From the NCBI GenBank assembly GCA_947500035.1, contig CANMQP010000005.1, positions 1-64,000 on the forward strand: 64,000 nt of DNA. The letters run 5' to 3'. The DNA is from an uncultured Kiloniellaceae bacterium (GTDB lineage Bacteria; Pseudomonadota; Alphaproteobacteria; Kiloniellales; Kiloniellaceae). A program made the position numbers and the translations under genes. The notes under the pieces are model-generated. The model did not search any database, was not told where the DNA came from, and saw only the letters and a list, made by a program, of their open reading frames with translations. How positions within the stretch are numbered: the first letter of the stretch is position 1; each line of letters starts with the position of its first letter. Shown here in pieces: positions 28,493 to 37,224 of the stretch.

Positions 28493-29023
28493 ATGCAGAT
28501 TATCGTCGAAGATCGTGATTTCCGCCGTCTGAAACCGGAGACGCAGCAAGACCTGCTCTCGCTCCTGATCGGGAAAAGGCTTTCCACGCTTCAATCCAAG
28601 CCTTCTAAGCCCAACTCGTCGAAGCCCAACTCATCGAAGCCGGACCTGTCGTCCAATCGCCTGAAGTGGCGTCAACCTGTCGATCTTCGGCCTGAGCAGG
28701 CGATGAAGTTTCTGCACGGTCTGTCTTCAGATCACCGGCGCAAGTTGGAGCTCTTTTCCAAGAAAAACGGCCGGGTCCGGATGCGCGATATCATGAAGTT
28801 GTCGGGCGATACGGATCTGCGCGGCGCCTCGGACTTTCAAAGACTTATGACGCGCCGTTTGCGCCGCCTGATCGACGATCCTGAGAAGAAGGCCCAGTTG
28901 ATCGGGTGGGACTTTGACGCGACCAAATGGGACGAGAAACAGACCACGATCGTCGATGGGGTCTACTACGTGACGGAAACCACGGCGGCCTCCCTGCGCA
29001 AGTGTATGAAGGAGCATGCCTGA
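28493..29023 (+). CDS. Hypothetical protein, possible winged-helix regulator
   Basis: A 176-aa basic soluble protein. Residues 1-30 form a short helix-rich domain; 35-52 are a SKPNSSKPNSSKPD linker made of short tandem repeats; the C-terminal 110 residues (SSDHRRKLELFSKKNGRVRMRDIM, FQRLMTRRLRRLID, DGVYYVTETTAASLR) look like a helix-turn-helix followed by a beta wing. I cannot name a family. A strong ribosome binding site (AGGAGAG) and overlapping dyads in front suggest autoregulation. The product could also be a phage-like or RNA-binding protein. Confidence 0.7.
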   Translation: MQIIVEDRDFRRLKPETQQDLLSLLIGKRLSTLQSKPSKPNSSKPNSSKPDLSSNRLKWRQPVDLRPEQAMKFLHGLSSDHRRKLELFSKKNGRVRMRDIMKLSGDTDLRGASDFQRLMTRRLRRLIDDPEKKAQLIGWDFDATKWDEKQTTIVDGVYYVTETTAASLRKCMKEHA

Positions 29024-29109
29024 CGTTTGGTTGCCCGGACGAACGGCAATAATCCGATCGTGATGCCGTGACGCTTCCAGTGCGCAGGACCATCCGTTAT
29101 CGTCCCGTG

Positions 29110-29586
29110 ATGAAACGCCATACCCTCCGCACTGTTTTCGCAAGCCTTCTCATCGCAATGCCCTTCGGCGCAGAAGCGCTCGCCTGCGCCTCCGTCTATG
29201 GTGTCTGGTCCACCTGGGAAGACGATCCTTTCGAGTCGGAAGAGCAGTCTCGTCAGGAGATTTATGATTGCGGCGATGCGGTCTGCAGCCGTTTTGTTTG
29301 GGAGGCCAGGCCGCTGGATGAAAAGACCGGAGAGCCGCGTCTGGACGTAAATCATCCCGATGAGAGCAAGCGCGCCCGTTTGGTGTCTGAGGTTAACATC
29401 CTCAGCAAGTTCGAGCCGGTCGCGGATGACCGGGGCTGTATCACGGAAATCTACGGAGGCGAGATTTACGACCCGCGCGCCGGCGATATTTACGGCGATT
29501 CCTGGTTGAGCTACACGATTGAACTTGAAGGGGATGACATTCTGCGCTTCCCGAACGGCATCGCCTGGACCCGATACGGCGACTAA
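29110..29586 (+). CDS. DUF2147 domain-containing exported protein
   Basis: A 158-aa protein with a signal peptide (cleaved near AEALAC, residue about 20) and a DUF2147 layout: GVWSTWEDD, IYDCGDAVCSRFVWEARPLD, then GGEIYDPRAGDIYGDS and a closing WTRYG. DUF2147 is a lipocalin-like fold often encoded with acyltransferase or lipid genes, but of unknown role. The chosen start at 29110 lies directly before the signal peptide; a start at 29068 is open but adds an unstructured basic leader. Confidence 0.75.
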   Translation: MKRHTLRTVFASLLIAMPFGAEALACASVYGVWSTWEDDPFESEEQSRQEIYDCGDAVCSRFVWEARPLDEKTGEPRLDVNHPDESKRARLVSEVNILSKFEPVADDRGCITEIYGGEIYDPRAGDIYGDSWLSYTIELEGDDILRFPNGIAWTRYGD

Positions 29587-29769
29587 AGCAGGACAACTTG
29601 GAGTCTGCGCCCCGTTTTTAATCGGCATGCGGGTGGAATAGACTATGCTTTCAAAGTGTTATGACCTAGAATTGTAAGTAGAGAGACGAACTGCGAGGGA
29701 GCGGGGAGTCGGTTTGGGGCGAGCGGATCAGGCAGGAAGCTTAACCGGTCGATCGATTAGAGGTGGGGA

Positions 29770-31479
29770 ATGCGAAATTTCTTTCGCGTTGCACTCCTGA
29801 CCGCAGCGGGTGCTGTGGCGGGCTGTGCTCACAATATTCCAGATGATGGATTTGTTTATCTTGATCAGGGTTGGTCGAATGCCGACCGTCAATGGTTTTA
29901 CACCACGACCCAAGGGTCGCAGTTAATTCCTTACGACTGGTTTCTTGCGGTCGAACAGACCGACAGCGAGGAGGCCTTTCGCAGCGACGCAAATATCAAC
30001 CGGTACCGCTACCTGACCAATGTCGCGACCTCGTACTACAATCCCGACGGCCTTCCGGTGGGTATGACCCGCTATGAGGATCCTCAGGGCGAAGCCTGGA
30101 TGGGCTTCACCTGCGCCGCCTGTCATACGGCTCAGATCGATTATCAGGGCACCAGGATGCGCATCGACGGTGCCCCGGCGTTGGCCGACCATACTGCCTT
30201 TCATGACGGTCTGATCGCGGCGCTTGAGCAAACCGGCGCCGAAGACGCGAAGTTCGATCGCTTTGCCGCGAAGGTCCTCGATGATGAGGACGGCGAAGGG
30301 GCGCGCGATGACCTGCGTGACCGCCTGACCGATCTGACGGCGGAGCTGAGATCCTGGCAGGCGCGCAATCACACGCCCGTTGCCTACGGCAATGCGCGGG
30401 TCGATGCCTTCGGGATTATTCTCAATGAAGTCAGCGGGACGGCTCTCGGCTTGCCGGAGAATTACCGGGCGCCGGATGCACCGGTCAGTTATCCCTTCCT
30501 CTGGGATACACCGCAGCATGATTTCGTGCAGTGGAACGGTATTGCCAAGAATGGTGTTCTCGGCTCACTCGGCCGCAACGTTGGCGAGGTTCTCGGGGTC
30601 TTTGGAACCGTGAGCGTCAAGAAATCACGCTTTGGCTATCCGTCTTCCGCCGACACGAGAAACCTTCGCGATATGGAGGATCAGGTCAAAGAGCTTTATT
30701 CGCCAAAGTGGCCCGATGTACTCCCGGCGATCGATCCGGTGAAAGCCGCGGCGGGGGAAGCGCACTACAACAAGTACTGCGCCGGCTGTCATGTGGTGCT
30801 CAGCGACACTGAACGGACGGATCCCAAGCGTCAGATCACTGCGAAGATGGCCAAGGTCTCGAAGATCGGAACCGATCCGCGGATGGCGACGAACTTCATT
30901 CAGCGCCGGGCCAAGACCGGTCGTCTCAAAGGGGCCAAGACCCGGGTGATCGTAGGACGCAGCCGCCTGGGAGAGGAAGAGGCGGCGGGCGCGTTGCTCA
31001 GCCATGTCGTTAAGGGGGTTATCATCCGCCGCGTCGTCGACCGTGTGGCGGGACCGCGGGTTGAGGGGACCGAGAACATCAAGGTCTCTGAAAAGTCCTT
31101 GCAGCTCGCGCTGGCGGGACTGACACCGGAGGGTGAACAGACCGTGGAGACGGTCGAGTTGCTCAAGGATTCGCCTCTACTGGCCTATAAAGGGCGCCCT
31201 CTCAACGGGATCTGGGCCACCGCGCCGTACCTTCACAATGGTTCCGTGCCCAACCTATATCAGCTTCTTCTGCCGTCAGATCAGCGCATTGACCAGTTCT
31301 CGGTCGGGAGCCGGGAGTTCGACCCGGTGAATGTCGGTTTTGAGACCGATCCAATGCCGGGAAGGTTCTCCTTTGACACCTCCCTGGTTGGCAATTCGAA
31401 TGCTGGACATGACTATGGAACCGGAAAGCTCACGGAGGCGGAACGCTGGGAGCTTGTGGAGTATATGAAGACTCTCTGA
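29770..31479 (+). CDS. Di-haem cytochrome c lipoprotein, RoxA/di-haem peroxidase type
   Basis: A 569-aa exported protein. The N-terminus has a lipobox (GAVAGC, Cys19 or so) and should be lipid-anchored. Two c-type haem sites are present: CAACH (Cys115-His119) and CAGCH (Cys337-His341). The conserved block KGRPLNGIWATAPYLHNGSV near the C-terminus is typical of the di-haem family that includes the rubber oxygenase RoxA and related CcpA-like proteins. The preceding gap (29587-29769) has no gene. A peroxidase, an oxygenase or an electron carrier are all possible; no polyisoprene pathway genes are visible. Confidence 0.87.
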   Translation: MRNFFRVALLTAAGAVAGCAHNIPDDGFVYLDQGWSNADRQWFYTTTQGSQLIPYDWFLAVEQTDSEEAFRSDANINRYRYLTNVATSYYNPDGLPVGMTRYEDPQGEAWMGFTCAACHTAQIDYQGTRMRIDGAPALADHTAFHDGLIAALEQTGAEDAKFDRFAAKVLDDEDGEGARDDLRDRLTDLTAELRSWQARNHTPVAYGNARVDAFGIILNEVSGTALGLPENYRAPDAPVSYPFLWDTPQHDFVQWNGIAKNGVLGSLGRNVGEVLGVFGTVSVKKSRFGYPSSADTRNLRDMEDQVKELYSPKWPDVLPAIDPVKAAAGEAHYNKYCAGCHVVLSDTERTDPKRQITAKMAKVSKIGTDPRMATNFIQRRAKTGRLKGAKTRVIVGRSRLGEEEAAGALLSHVVKGVIIRRVVDRVAGPRVEGTENIKVSEKSLQLALAGLTPEGEQTVETVELLKDSPLLAYKGRPLNGIWATAPYLHNGSVPNLYQLLLPSDQRIDQFSVGSREFDPVNVGFETDPMPGRFSFDTSLVGNSNAGHDYGTGKLTEAERWELVEYMKTL

Positions 31480-31517
31480 GCCCTCTCGGAAGAAGCTGCT
31501 TTTGGACACTTGACGAT

Positions 31518-31548
31518 AACGCGGAGCGTGTTTCAAGCGCTCCGCGTT
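31518..31548. terminator. Bidirectional hairpin between convergent genes
   Basis: AACGCGGAGCG (31518-31528) and CGCTCCGCGTT (31538-31548) form a perfect 11-bp stem with a 9-nt loop between the converging di-haem cytochrome and FecR-domain genes. Confidence 0.75.
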
Positions 31549-31578
31549 GCCCTTCAGGGTAGCCGCTTTCGAGCGGAC

Positions 31579-33543
31579 TTAACGGATCAGAGACGCTTTT
31601 TTACGGGCCGCTTCCAGATCATCGGCGCGATAGGGGCGCTGGCCACAGTCGGCCTGAAAACTGCGCTCCAGGGCTTTCAGCGCGCGGTCGTTTTGCCTGG
31701 CTTCGGGCAGGATCTTGTCTTTGTACTCGGCGAACAGCCGGTGCCGCTTATCCAGAAGCCTGTTGTAGGCTTCGAGCGTCTCGGGCTTGTCCGGGTCCGT
31801 TTTCGGCAGTGTCTCGTCCAGTTGCACGTCCAGGGCCGCAATCTCGTCGGCCGTCGCATCCTGTTTCTGACTGGACGTACCCGCGCGAAGCTTCTGTGCC
31901 AGATAATCGTCTTCGATTCTGAGGCAGGCCGAGAGCTCGTCGCGGCTGAGGACATTCGCATCTACCGGGCCTGCTGAATCGAGCTTTTGCTCAGGGCGGA
32001 AAAGACTGATGATTTCGTCTTGTGTCCCAAGATAGCCCTTTGCGCCGAGATAGGCTTCCACTTCAGCCGCGGCGACTGCTGTGTCCGCTTGAGCTCCGAT
32101 TGAAGCCGCCTTCGCCGGTGGTGGTGGGGGGGGTGAAACAGCTGTCGTCACTGGCACTGCTGGAACAGTGGTTCCTGTTGCAGGAGCCGCAGTTTCGGCG
32201 GTTTGCAGGGATTTGCTGGGCGCACGTGCCACGACCAAATCGACCGAGAGGTTGCGCCGCGCTGCCTGGCCCGGCGCGGGGAGCTGCCGGAGGACCGTCC
32301 CCGGGGTGACGTCTTCATCGACTTCGTAGGTAACACGTCCGATCAATTGCTCGCTCTGGATCAGCATGAGCCGCGCCTTGTCAAAGTCGAGGCTGGTTAC
32401 ATCAGGGATCTGGGGTGGCGCGTCTGTCTGAGGTGCCTGTGCCTGCGGTGCCTGTACTTGAGGGGCCTGTACCCTTTGAGGCTCCGGTGCTGCCTGGACG
32501 ATCGGAGGGGCGATTTGCGGGGCGGTCGCGGGTGGCGGACTCTCTGCCCGCAAGGCCGCGATCAGCGCCTCGTCAATATCCGTGGTGCCGGGCAGCTTTT
32601 GGTCCAGTCGGAAAGCCGCTACCGCGCGCAGTGTGCGCGGTCCGGCGACACCGTCCGCAGGTCCGGCGTCGTATCCCAATGCGTTCAGAAGGCTCTGTGC
32701 GGTCTGATTTCGGGTCGACTGACCTTCGGTCCCGGGTGTGTTCTCGGCAAGACCGGGCTCTTGAGGAGAGAGGCTCTCGACACCGGAAGAGACCACGCCC
32801 AGGTTGGAAAGAGTGGCGATGCGGCTTCCGATTTTGGCGAAGCGGTCGGTGCTGATGGGGCGGGTAACCACGGGGGCGTCTGAAACGAGGACCGCTTCGT
32901 CCAGGGCTTGCAGCTTTATGACTTCCGACGAGGGCCTCGCGAGATCCATGGTTCCCGCGATCACCGTGATGACGGCACGTTGCTCGCTGACGTCGATTTC
33001 GAAACTGGCTTTTCCGGCGGTGACCGTGCCGTAGTTGCTGGTCACGGAAATTGGCAGAAGCTTCTGTTCGGAGGGTGTCAATTGAACAAACATCCGCCCG
33101 AACGCGACTTTAATTTCCCCGCCCTTGAAATCGACCTGCGTATTGGGGTGAACCACCGCCTCCCATGACTGGTCGGCGTAGCCGATGATCGCGGTCTGAT
33201 CTCCTGTAACCAGTGAGTCACCGGCGACCAGCGTCATGCGGGTAACGCCTGCGAAAGGCCGACCGCCCCGCATGACCAGTATGTTCCCGACCTCCTGCTC
33301 ATTGGCGATACGTTGATGCGTGACCACGGCTTTCAGGAGCGGACTTTGCGGATCAGTCCAATTGATGTTTTGCGCGCTTAGGCTGGGTGTTTTCGCGGTC
33401 AGGCCGGCGCCGATAATCAGGGCGCCAAGCGTCAGAACTGCGGCAGCGCGTGTCTGCCGGAAGAAGGCCGTCGATGAGGGGAAACGACGTTGAAAGGTGC
33501 CTTCGCGGTTCTGCGCGGTCCGGTTAACCTTTTGATCCGTCAC
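31579..33543 (-). CDS. FecR / peptidoglycan-binding / PASTA multidomain protein
   Basis: A 654-aa protein with one N-terminal TM or signal anchor (about residues 33-52) and the rest probably periplasmic. Domains in order: FecR-like beta domain (about 85-215, with FVQLTPSEQ, GTVTAGKASFEIDV), a peptidoglycan-binding repeat (about 285-335, LLNALGYDAGPADGVAGPRT), a Pro/Gln/Ala linker with PQVQAPQAQAPQT repeats, a PASTA-like domain (about 375-445, IPDVTSLDFDKARLML), a poly-Pro stretch (SPPPPPPAKAA), and a C-terminal helical region with Cys residues (ELSACLRIEDDY, FQADCGQRPY). No sigma factor or TonB receptor is nearby, so it is not a classical FecR regulator; a cell-wall sensing or scaffold role is more likely. 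Confidence 0.82.
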   Translation of the reverse strand: MTDQKVNRTAQNREGTFQRRFPSSTAFFRQTRAAAVLTLGALIIGAGLTAKTPSLSAQNINWTDPQSPLLKAVVTHQRIANEQEVGNILVMRGGRPFAGVTRMTLVAGDSLVTGDQTAIIGYADQSWEAVVHPNTQVDFKGGEIKVAFGRMFVQLTPSEQKLLPISVTSNYGTVTAGKASFEIDVSEQRAVITVIAGTMDLARPSSEVIKLQALDEAVLVSDAPVVTRPISTDRFAKIGSRIATLSNLGVVSSGVESLSPQEPGLAENTPGTEGQSTRNQTAQSLLNALGYDAGPADGVAGPRTLRAVAAFRLDQKLPGTTDIDEALIAALRAESPPPATAPQIAPPIVQAAPEPQRVQAPQVQAPQAQAPQTDAPPQIPDVTSLDFDKARLMLIQSEQLIGRVTYEVDEDVTPGTVLRQLPAPGQAARRNLSVDLVVARAPSKSLQTAETAAPATGTTVPAVPVTTAVSPPPPPPAKAASIGAQADTAVAAAEVEAYLGAKGYLGTQDEIISLFRPEQKLDSAGPVDANVLSRDELSACLRIEDDYLAQKLRAGTSSQKQDATADEIAALDVQLDETLPKTDPDKPETLEAYNRLLDKRHRLFAEYKDKILPEARQNDRALKALERSFQADCGQRPYRADDLEAARKKASLIR

Positions 33544-33683
33544 GGGTTCGTTCTCTCTGCGTTAACTTTATTCAATCGTCAGTGTACCACGACTCCGGCC
33601 AAAACAAGCAGCAGAGTCGTGATCGGCCGACGGGAAAACACGCAATCGGCGTAATTCCGCCATTGCGGGCAGGGTAAACTCTC

Positions 33684-34970
33684 TCAGTGGCGTGCTTTTT
33701 CGTCCTGCTGTTGGTCTTTTGGAACGAAATGCTTTGCCACCTTGCCGACCGTTGCGCCTTGAACCACGACGGAAAAGACCACGATGACATAGGTGGCCGT
33801 CAGGATTGTCTCGCGGATCGGACTGTCGGGCAGTGAGAGGGCCAGGGCGATGGAGATGCCGCCCCGTAGGCCACCCCAGACCAAAATCGGATAGGCGCCC
33901 TTGGTAAAGTCGGCGATTTTGGACATGAAGAGCATCGGTACGCCGACGCCGGCGCAACGGGCCGCAAGAACCAGGAAGATGCTCAAAACGCCAAGCAGCA
34001 GATGCCCCGCGTCCTGTGCAATCGCCACAATCTCCAGTCCAATCAGCAGGAAGAGCACCGAGTTCAGAATTTCGTCGAGCAGCGACCAGAAGTTATTCAG
34101 ATGCTCGCGCGTCCGCTGGCTCATGGCGAGACGTGAGCCGTGATTTCCGATCAGCAGACCGGCGACCGCCATAACCACCGGCCCTGCAACGTGCAGCCTT
34201 TGTGCCAGTGCATAGCCACCCATGACCAGGGCGAGGGTGATCAGAACCTCGATGTTGTGCTCATCGATGGAGCGCATGGCCAGGAACGCCAAACCGCCGA
34301 TAAGAAGGCCGAGGAGAGCGCCACCGATAGCCTCCTGAACGAAGAGCTGCCCGGCATCGATCAGCGAGAGCGGCTCGCCGCTCATCGCCGAGGCCAGAAG
34401 GATGGAAAAGATCACCACACCGACGCCGTCATTGAAGAGGCTCTCGCCCGCGACTTTTGCCTCCAGAGTCGCCGGCACGCGTGCTGATTTGAGGATACCC
34501 ATCACCGCGACCGGGTCCGTCGGGCTGATCAAGGCCCCGAACACCAGGCACCAGGCCAGCGGAACGTCGAAGCCGACCGCAAGTGCTAGAAACTTAAAGC
34601 CGAAACCCACAATCGCCGTGGAGAGGGCGATCCCGATCGTCGCCATGGCCAGGACGGTCCATTTGCGTTTGGACAGGCTGCTGAGATCGACGTGCAGGGC
34701 GCCCGCGAACAACAGGAAGGACAACATGCCGTTCATCAGGGTCGAGTGAAAATCCAGATCCTTGACGAAATCGTGCAGGGCCGTGCCCATGGCGATCTGG
34801 GGAAAGAGCCTGTCAGCGCCCAGAAGTGCCAGAGAAGCGACGGCTCCTATAACTGTTAAACCAATAGTTTGTGGAAGCTTGATGAACTTATAGTTTAAAT
34901 ACCCAAGGATGGCGGCCAGGACGATGAGTGCGGCTGCAGCCTCAAAAGGCGAAAGATCTGATGTGCTCAT
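33684..34970 (-). CDS. CPA1-family Na+/H+ antiporter
   Basis: A 428-aa protein with about 12 TM helices. The cation/proton antiporter core is clear: ALISPTDPVAVMGILK (the discontinuous helix with the conserved Asp) and GESLFNDGVGVVIF (ion-binding ND). It matches NhaP/CPA1-type exchangers in length. The C-terminus is short and charged (KDQQQDEKARH), lacking a TrkA or cyclic-nucleotide domain. It is divergent from the Cys-repeat protein gene, separated by 323 bp. Confidence 0.93.
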   Translation of the reverse strand: MSTSDLSPFEAAAALIVLAAILGYLNYKFIKLPQTIGLTVIGAVASLALLGADRLFPQIAMGTALHDFVKDLDFHSTLMNGMLSFLLFAGALHVDLSSLSKRKWTVLAMATIGIALSTAIVGFGFKFLALAVGFDVPLAWCLVFGALISPTDPVAVMGILKSARVPATLEAKVAGESLFNDGVGVVIFSILLASAMSGEPLSLIDAGQLFVQEAIGGALLGLLIGGLAFLAMRSIDEHNIEVLITLALVMGGYALAQRLHVAGPVVMAVAGLLIGNHGSRLAMSQRTREHLNNFWSLLDEILNSVLFLLIGLEIVAIAQDAGHLLLGVLSIFLVLAARCAGVGVPMLFMSKIADFTKGAYPILVWGGLRGGISIALALSLPDSPIRETILTATYVIVVFSVVVQGATVGKVAKHFVPKDQQQDEKARH

Positions 34971-35293
34971 AAAACCCTGAAAAAAGGACAGTTAAAAATT
35001 GCGCGAATTACCTATTGGCGAGGCTCAAGCACAGTTTATCACGTGCGTTCACAAGTCTGTGTAACCCTGCATCATTGTGAATAAAAGTCCCTATTGTTGA
35101 ATATACTGTCTGTCGGGTTCGATCGAGAGACTGAATCCGCTGAACAGTGATCCAGCTCCTTTCCAGCACTCGGGGAGTTGGGTTTAAAGCAAAGTCCTCA
35201 TCCCTCGAGGATCTCGCGGGAGGACCGGGTTTCGGCCCGGTCCTTTTCCCCCGGGGGGAACGAGCAAAAAATAATAAATCCAAGGAGGTGGAG
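34971..35293 (+). promoter_or_regulatory. Long leader of the Cys-repeat/P460 gene with a terminator-like hairpin
   Basis: The 323-bp divergent region contains no gene. A stem AGGACCGGG (35221-35229) with CCCGGTCCT (35236-35244) is followed by TTT and then Cs, about 50 bp before the start codon. TATACT near 35100 could be a -10 box, giving a leader near 190 nt. A terminator-like hairpin inside a long leader is suggestive of attenuation. The ribosome binding site AAGGAGG (35282-35288) is very strong. Confidence 0.5.
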
Positions 35294-36550
35294 ATGGGCG
35301 ACAGACTATCTCGAGAGAAAATTATTACCGGGCTAAAAGACAATCTGCTGACCACCACGACGGCGATCCCGCTTGTCCTGGGGCTGGCAGTCGGCGTCGG
35401 CGCAGTTGCGGTCAGCATCACGGCGCTGCCTGGTCATGCTGTTGCTTCTTGCGCCGCGGCAAACCCCTGTAACCCTTGCGCAGCGAAGGCCTGTAATCCC
35501 TGCGCGGCGAAAAATCCCTGCAATCCCTGTAATCCCTGTGCGGCGAAGAACCCGTGCAATCCCTGTAATCCATGCAATCCCTGTGCTGCGGCAAACCCGT
35601 GCAATCCTTGCGCCGCGAACGCTTGTAACCCCTGTAACCCCTGTAACCCCTGCAACCCTTGTGCAGGTGCTGCAGCCGGCGGCGCGTCCGCGCGCTGCAT
35701 CGTTCCGCGTCTGGCATCGGCAAATCCCTGCGCGGCGAAGAAAGCCTGTAACCCCTGCAATCCTTGCGCGGCCAAGGCCTGCAATCCCTGCAACCCTTGT
35801 GCAGCGAAGAACCCCTGCAACCCCTGTGCGGCGAAAAATCCCTGCAACCCGTGCAACCCTTGTGCGGCTCAGGCTTGCAATCCCTGCAATCCCTGTGCAG
35901 CGAAGAACCCCTGCAACCCCTGTGCGGCAGCGAACCCCTGCAACCCTTGCGCTGCAGCCAATCCTTGCGCAGCAGCAAACCCCTGCAATCCCTGTAACCC
36001 TTGCAATCCGTGCAATCCCTGCGCGGCAGCCGGAGAGGCGGCCGAGTTGACGGACTCCGAGATGATGCGGGTTTATGACTGCATTATCGACGAGATGGTT
36101 GCCGGCTACGCCAAGTCGGGCAATCCCAGCGCGGTGGCCTACAAGGACTGGCCCCGTTTTTCGAAGATCTCCTACACTTCGGATACCCATGGCGGCCGCC
36201 TGGTCAATAACTATTCCAATGACGTGGCCAAGTCGGAATACAGCAAGTTCGAGGATGGCGGCACTATGCCCGTCGGGTCGATCCTGGCGAAAGACAGCTT
36301 TACCGTCTCTGGCGCTGGCAGGGTGACACCGGGACCGCTCTTTCTGATGGAGAAGATGGCGACCGGGTTCGATGCGGATGGCGGCGATTGGCGCTATACC
36401 CTCATGATGCCGAACGGACAGGTCTTCGGCGTGACCGGAGGCCAAGGCTCGGGCAACGTCGCCTTCTGTAAGGACTGCCATATCGCCGTCGGCGATGATC
36501 AGGACTTCCAGTTCTTCCTGCCCGAAGAACTCAGGACATCGATGAAGTAG
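35294..36550 (+). CDS. Asn-Pro-Cys repeat protein with C-terminal cytochrome P460-like domain
   Basis: A 418-aa exported protein. Residues 20-51 form a hydrophobic signal sequence ([18 protein letters not shown], ending HAVAS). Residues 53-245 hold about 45 Cys in runs of NPC separated by AAK, AAA or KKA, interrupted once by a Gly/Ala/Arg segment (about 125-145). The C-terminal part (about 250-418) resembles cytochrome P460: [37 protein letters not shown] and one haem site CKDCH (Cys392-His396). P460 domains oxidise hydroxylamine or NO-type substrates in some bacteria; in others the activity is unknown. The repeats could bind metal ions or form disulfide networks. I start at the ATG behind AAGGAGGTGGAG; the frame is open upstream without a signal sequence. 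A strong terminator follows. The repeat DNA uses mixed TGC/TGT and AAC/AAT codons. Confidence 0.85.
   Translation: MGDRLSREKIITGLKDNLLTTTTAIPLVLGLAVGVGAVAVSITALPGHAVASCAAANPCNPCAAKACNPCAAKNPCNPCNPCAAKNPCNPCNPCNPCAAANPCNPCAANACNPCNPCNPCNPCAGAAAGGASARCIVPRLASANPCAAKKACNPCNPCAAKACNPCNPCAAKNPCNPCAAKNPCNPCNPCAAQACNPCNPCAAKNPCNPCAAANPCNPCAAANPCAAANPCNPCNPCNPCNPCAAAGEAAELTDSEMMRVYDCIIDEMVAGYAKSGNPSAVAYKDWPRFSKISYTSDTHGGRLVNNYSNDVAKSEYSKFEDGGTMPVGSILAKDSFTVSGAGRVTPGPLFLMEKMATGFDADGGDWRYTLMMPNGQVFGVTGGQGSGNVAFCKDCHIAVGDDQDFQFFLPEELRTSMK
35447..36030 (+). repeat. Cys-Asn-Pro coding repeat array
   Basis: Short units of 9 and 18 bp coding NPC and AAKNPC are repeated through about 580 bp, with many synonymous differences. 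The protein repeat is much better conserved than the DNA, indicating selection on the peptide. Confidence 0.85.
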
Positions 36551-36590
36551 GCCGGCTCAAGCGTTGAAAAAAGCGCTTTTGAGGAAGTGA

Positions 36591-36635
36591 TCGGGATGTG
36601 TTGCTGCTTCGGTGGCGGCACATCCCGAATTTTTT
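36591..36635 (+). terminator. Intrinsic terminator after the Cys-repeat/P460 gene
   Basis: TCGGGATGTG (36591-36600) pairs perfectly with CACATCCCGA (36619-36628), followed by a T6 run (36630-36635). It ends the P460 transcript before the cytochrome c gene. Confidence 0.88.
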
Positions 36636-36713
36636 CCGGCTTCGGGGCCGGGTGAACACTTCGGATCCTTGTCGATGTTGCTTCTTTACAGCATAGAAAA
36701 GACTGGAAAATTT

Positions 36714-37130
36714 ATGATCTTTGCAAGACTTGCTCAAGCAGCGGCCATAGCCTGCCTCACGATTTCGCCCTTTTCCGCACTGCAGGCTGAACCGATTTCG
36801 CTTGAAGGCGTGGAATGGACCGGAGACCCTGAAAAAGGGGCAAAAGTCGCAAGGAAATGCTTTGTCTGCCATGTGGTTGGCAGCAAGGGAAAAGGCAGGA
36901 TCGGGCCAAACTTGACCGGTGTTTTTGGCCGGACGTCAGGGACAGTTGATGGCTATAAGTACTCGAAAGCCATGAAGGAGGCCGATGTTGTCTGGTCCGC
37001 GTCGACTCTTGACGAATTTCTTACAAAGCCAAAAGAGTTTGTTCCCAAGACCAAGATGTCGTTCCCTGGTGTTAAGAAAGACGACCAGCGTCGTGATCTG
37101 ATTGCGTTTTTGTTGCAAGAAACCTCTTAG
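36714..37130 (+). CDS. Class I cytochrome c
   Basis: A 138-aa periplasmic protein with a signal peptide (cleaved near LQAEP, residue 25), haem site CFVCH (Cys49-His53) and the distal Met ligand in KTKMSFPG (about residue 113). Layout and length are those of soluble mitochondrial-type or c550 cytochromes. The neighbouring P460-like protein is a plausible electron donor. The start at 36714 has a weak ribosome binding site; another ATG at 36675 is possible but would add a non-signal extension. It is the first gene after the P460 terminator. Confidence 0.88.
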   Translation: MIFARLAQAAAIACLTISPFSALQAEPISLEGVEWTGDPEKGAKVARKCFVCHVVGSKGKGRIGPNLTGVFGRTSGTVDGYKYSKAMKEADVVWSASTLDEFLTKPKEFVPKTKMSFPGVKKDDQRRDLIAFLLQETS

Positions 37131-37224
37131 CTGACAGCCTCTTCTGCTGTGCGAGAAGGCACGTTTCTGCAGCTTGGAGCGAATGTTGACGGCCGTTGAG
37201 TCGAGGCCTGGCGAGGTAACGACG

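Noticed and set aside
35447-36030. Could the repeat array be a CRISPR?
   Set aside because: Units are 9 and 18 bp without unique spacers, are in frame with a real gene and encode a regular peptide.
35333-36481. Long open frame on the minus strand across the Cys-repeat gene (382 aa)
   Set aside because: It is the shadow of the repeat array: the bias of NPC codons leaves the opposite strand open. No ribosome binding site and a low-complexity product.
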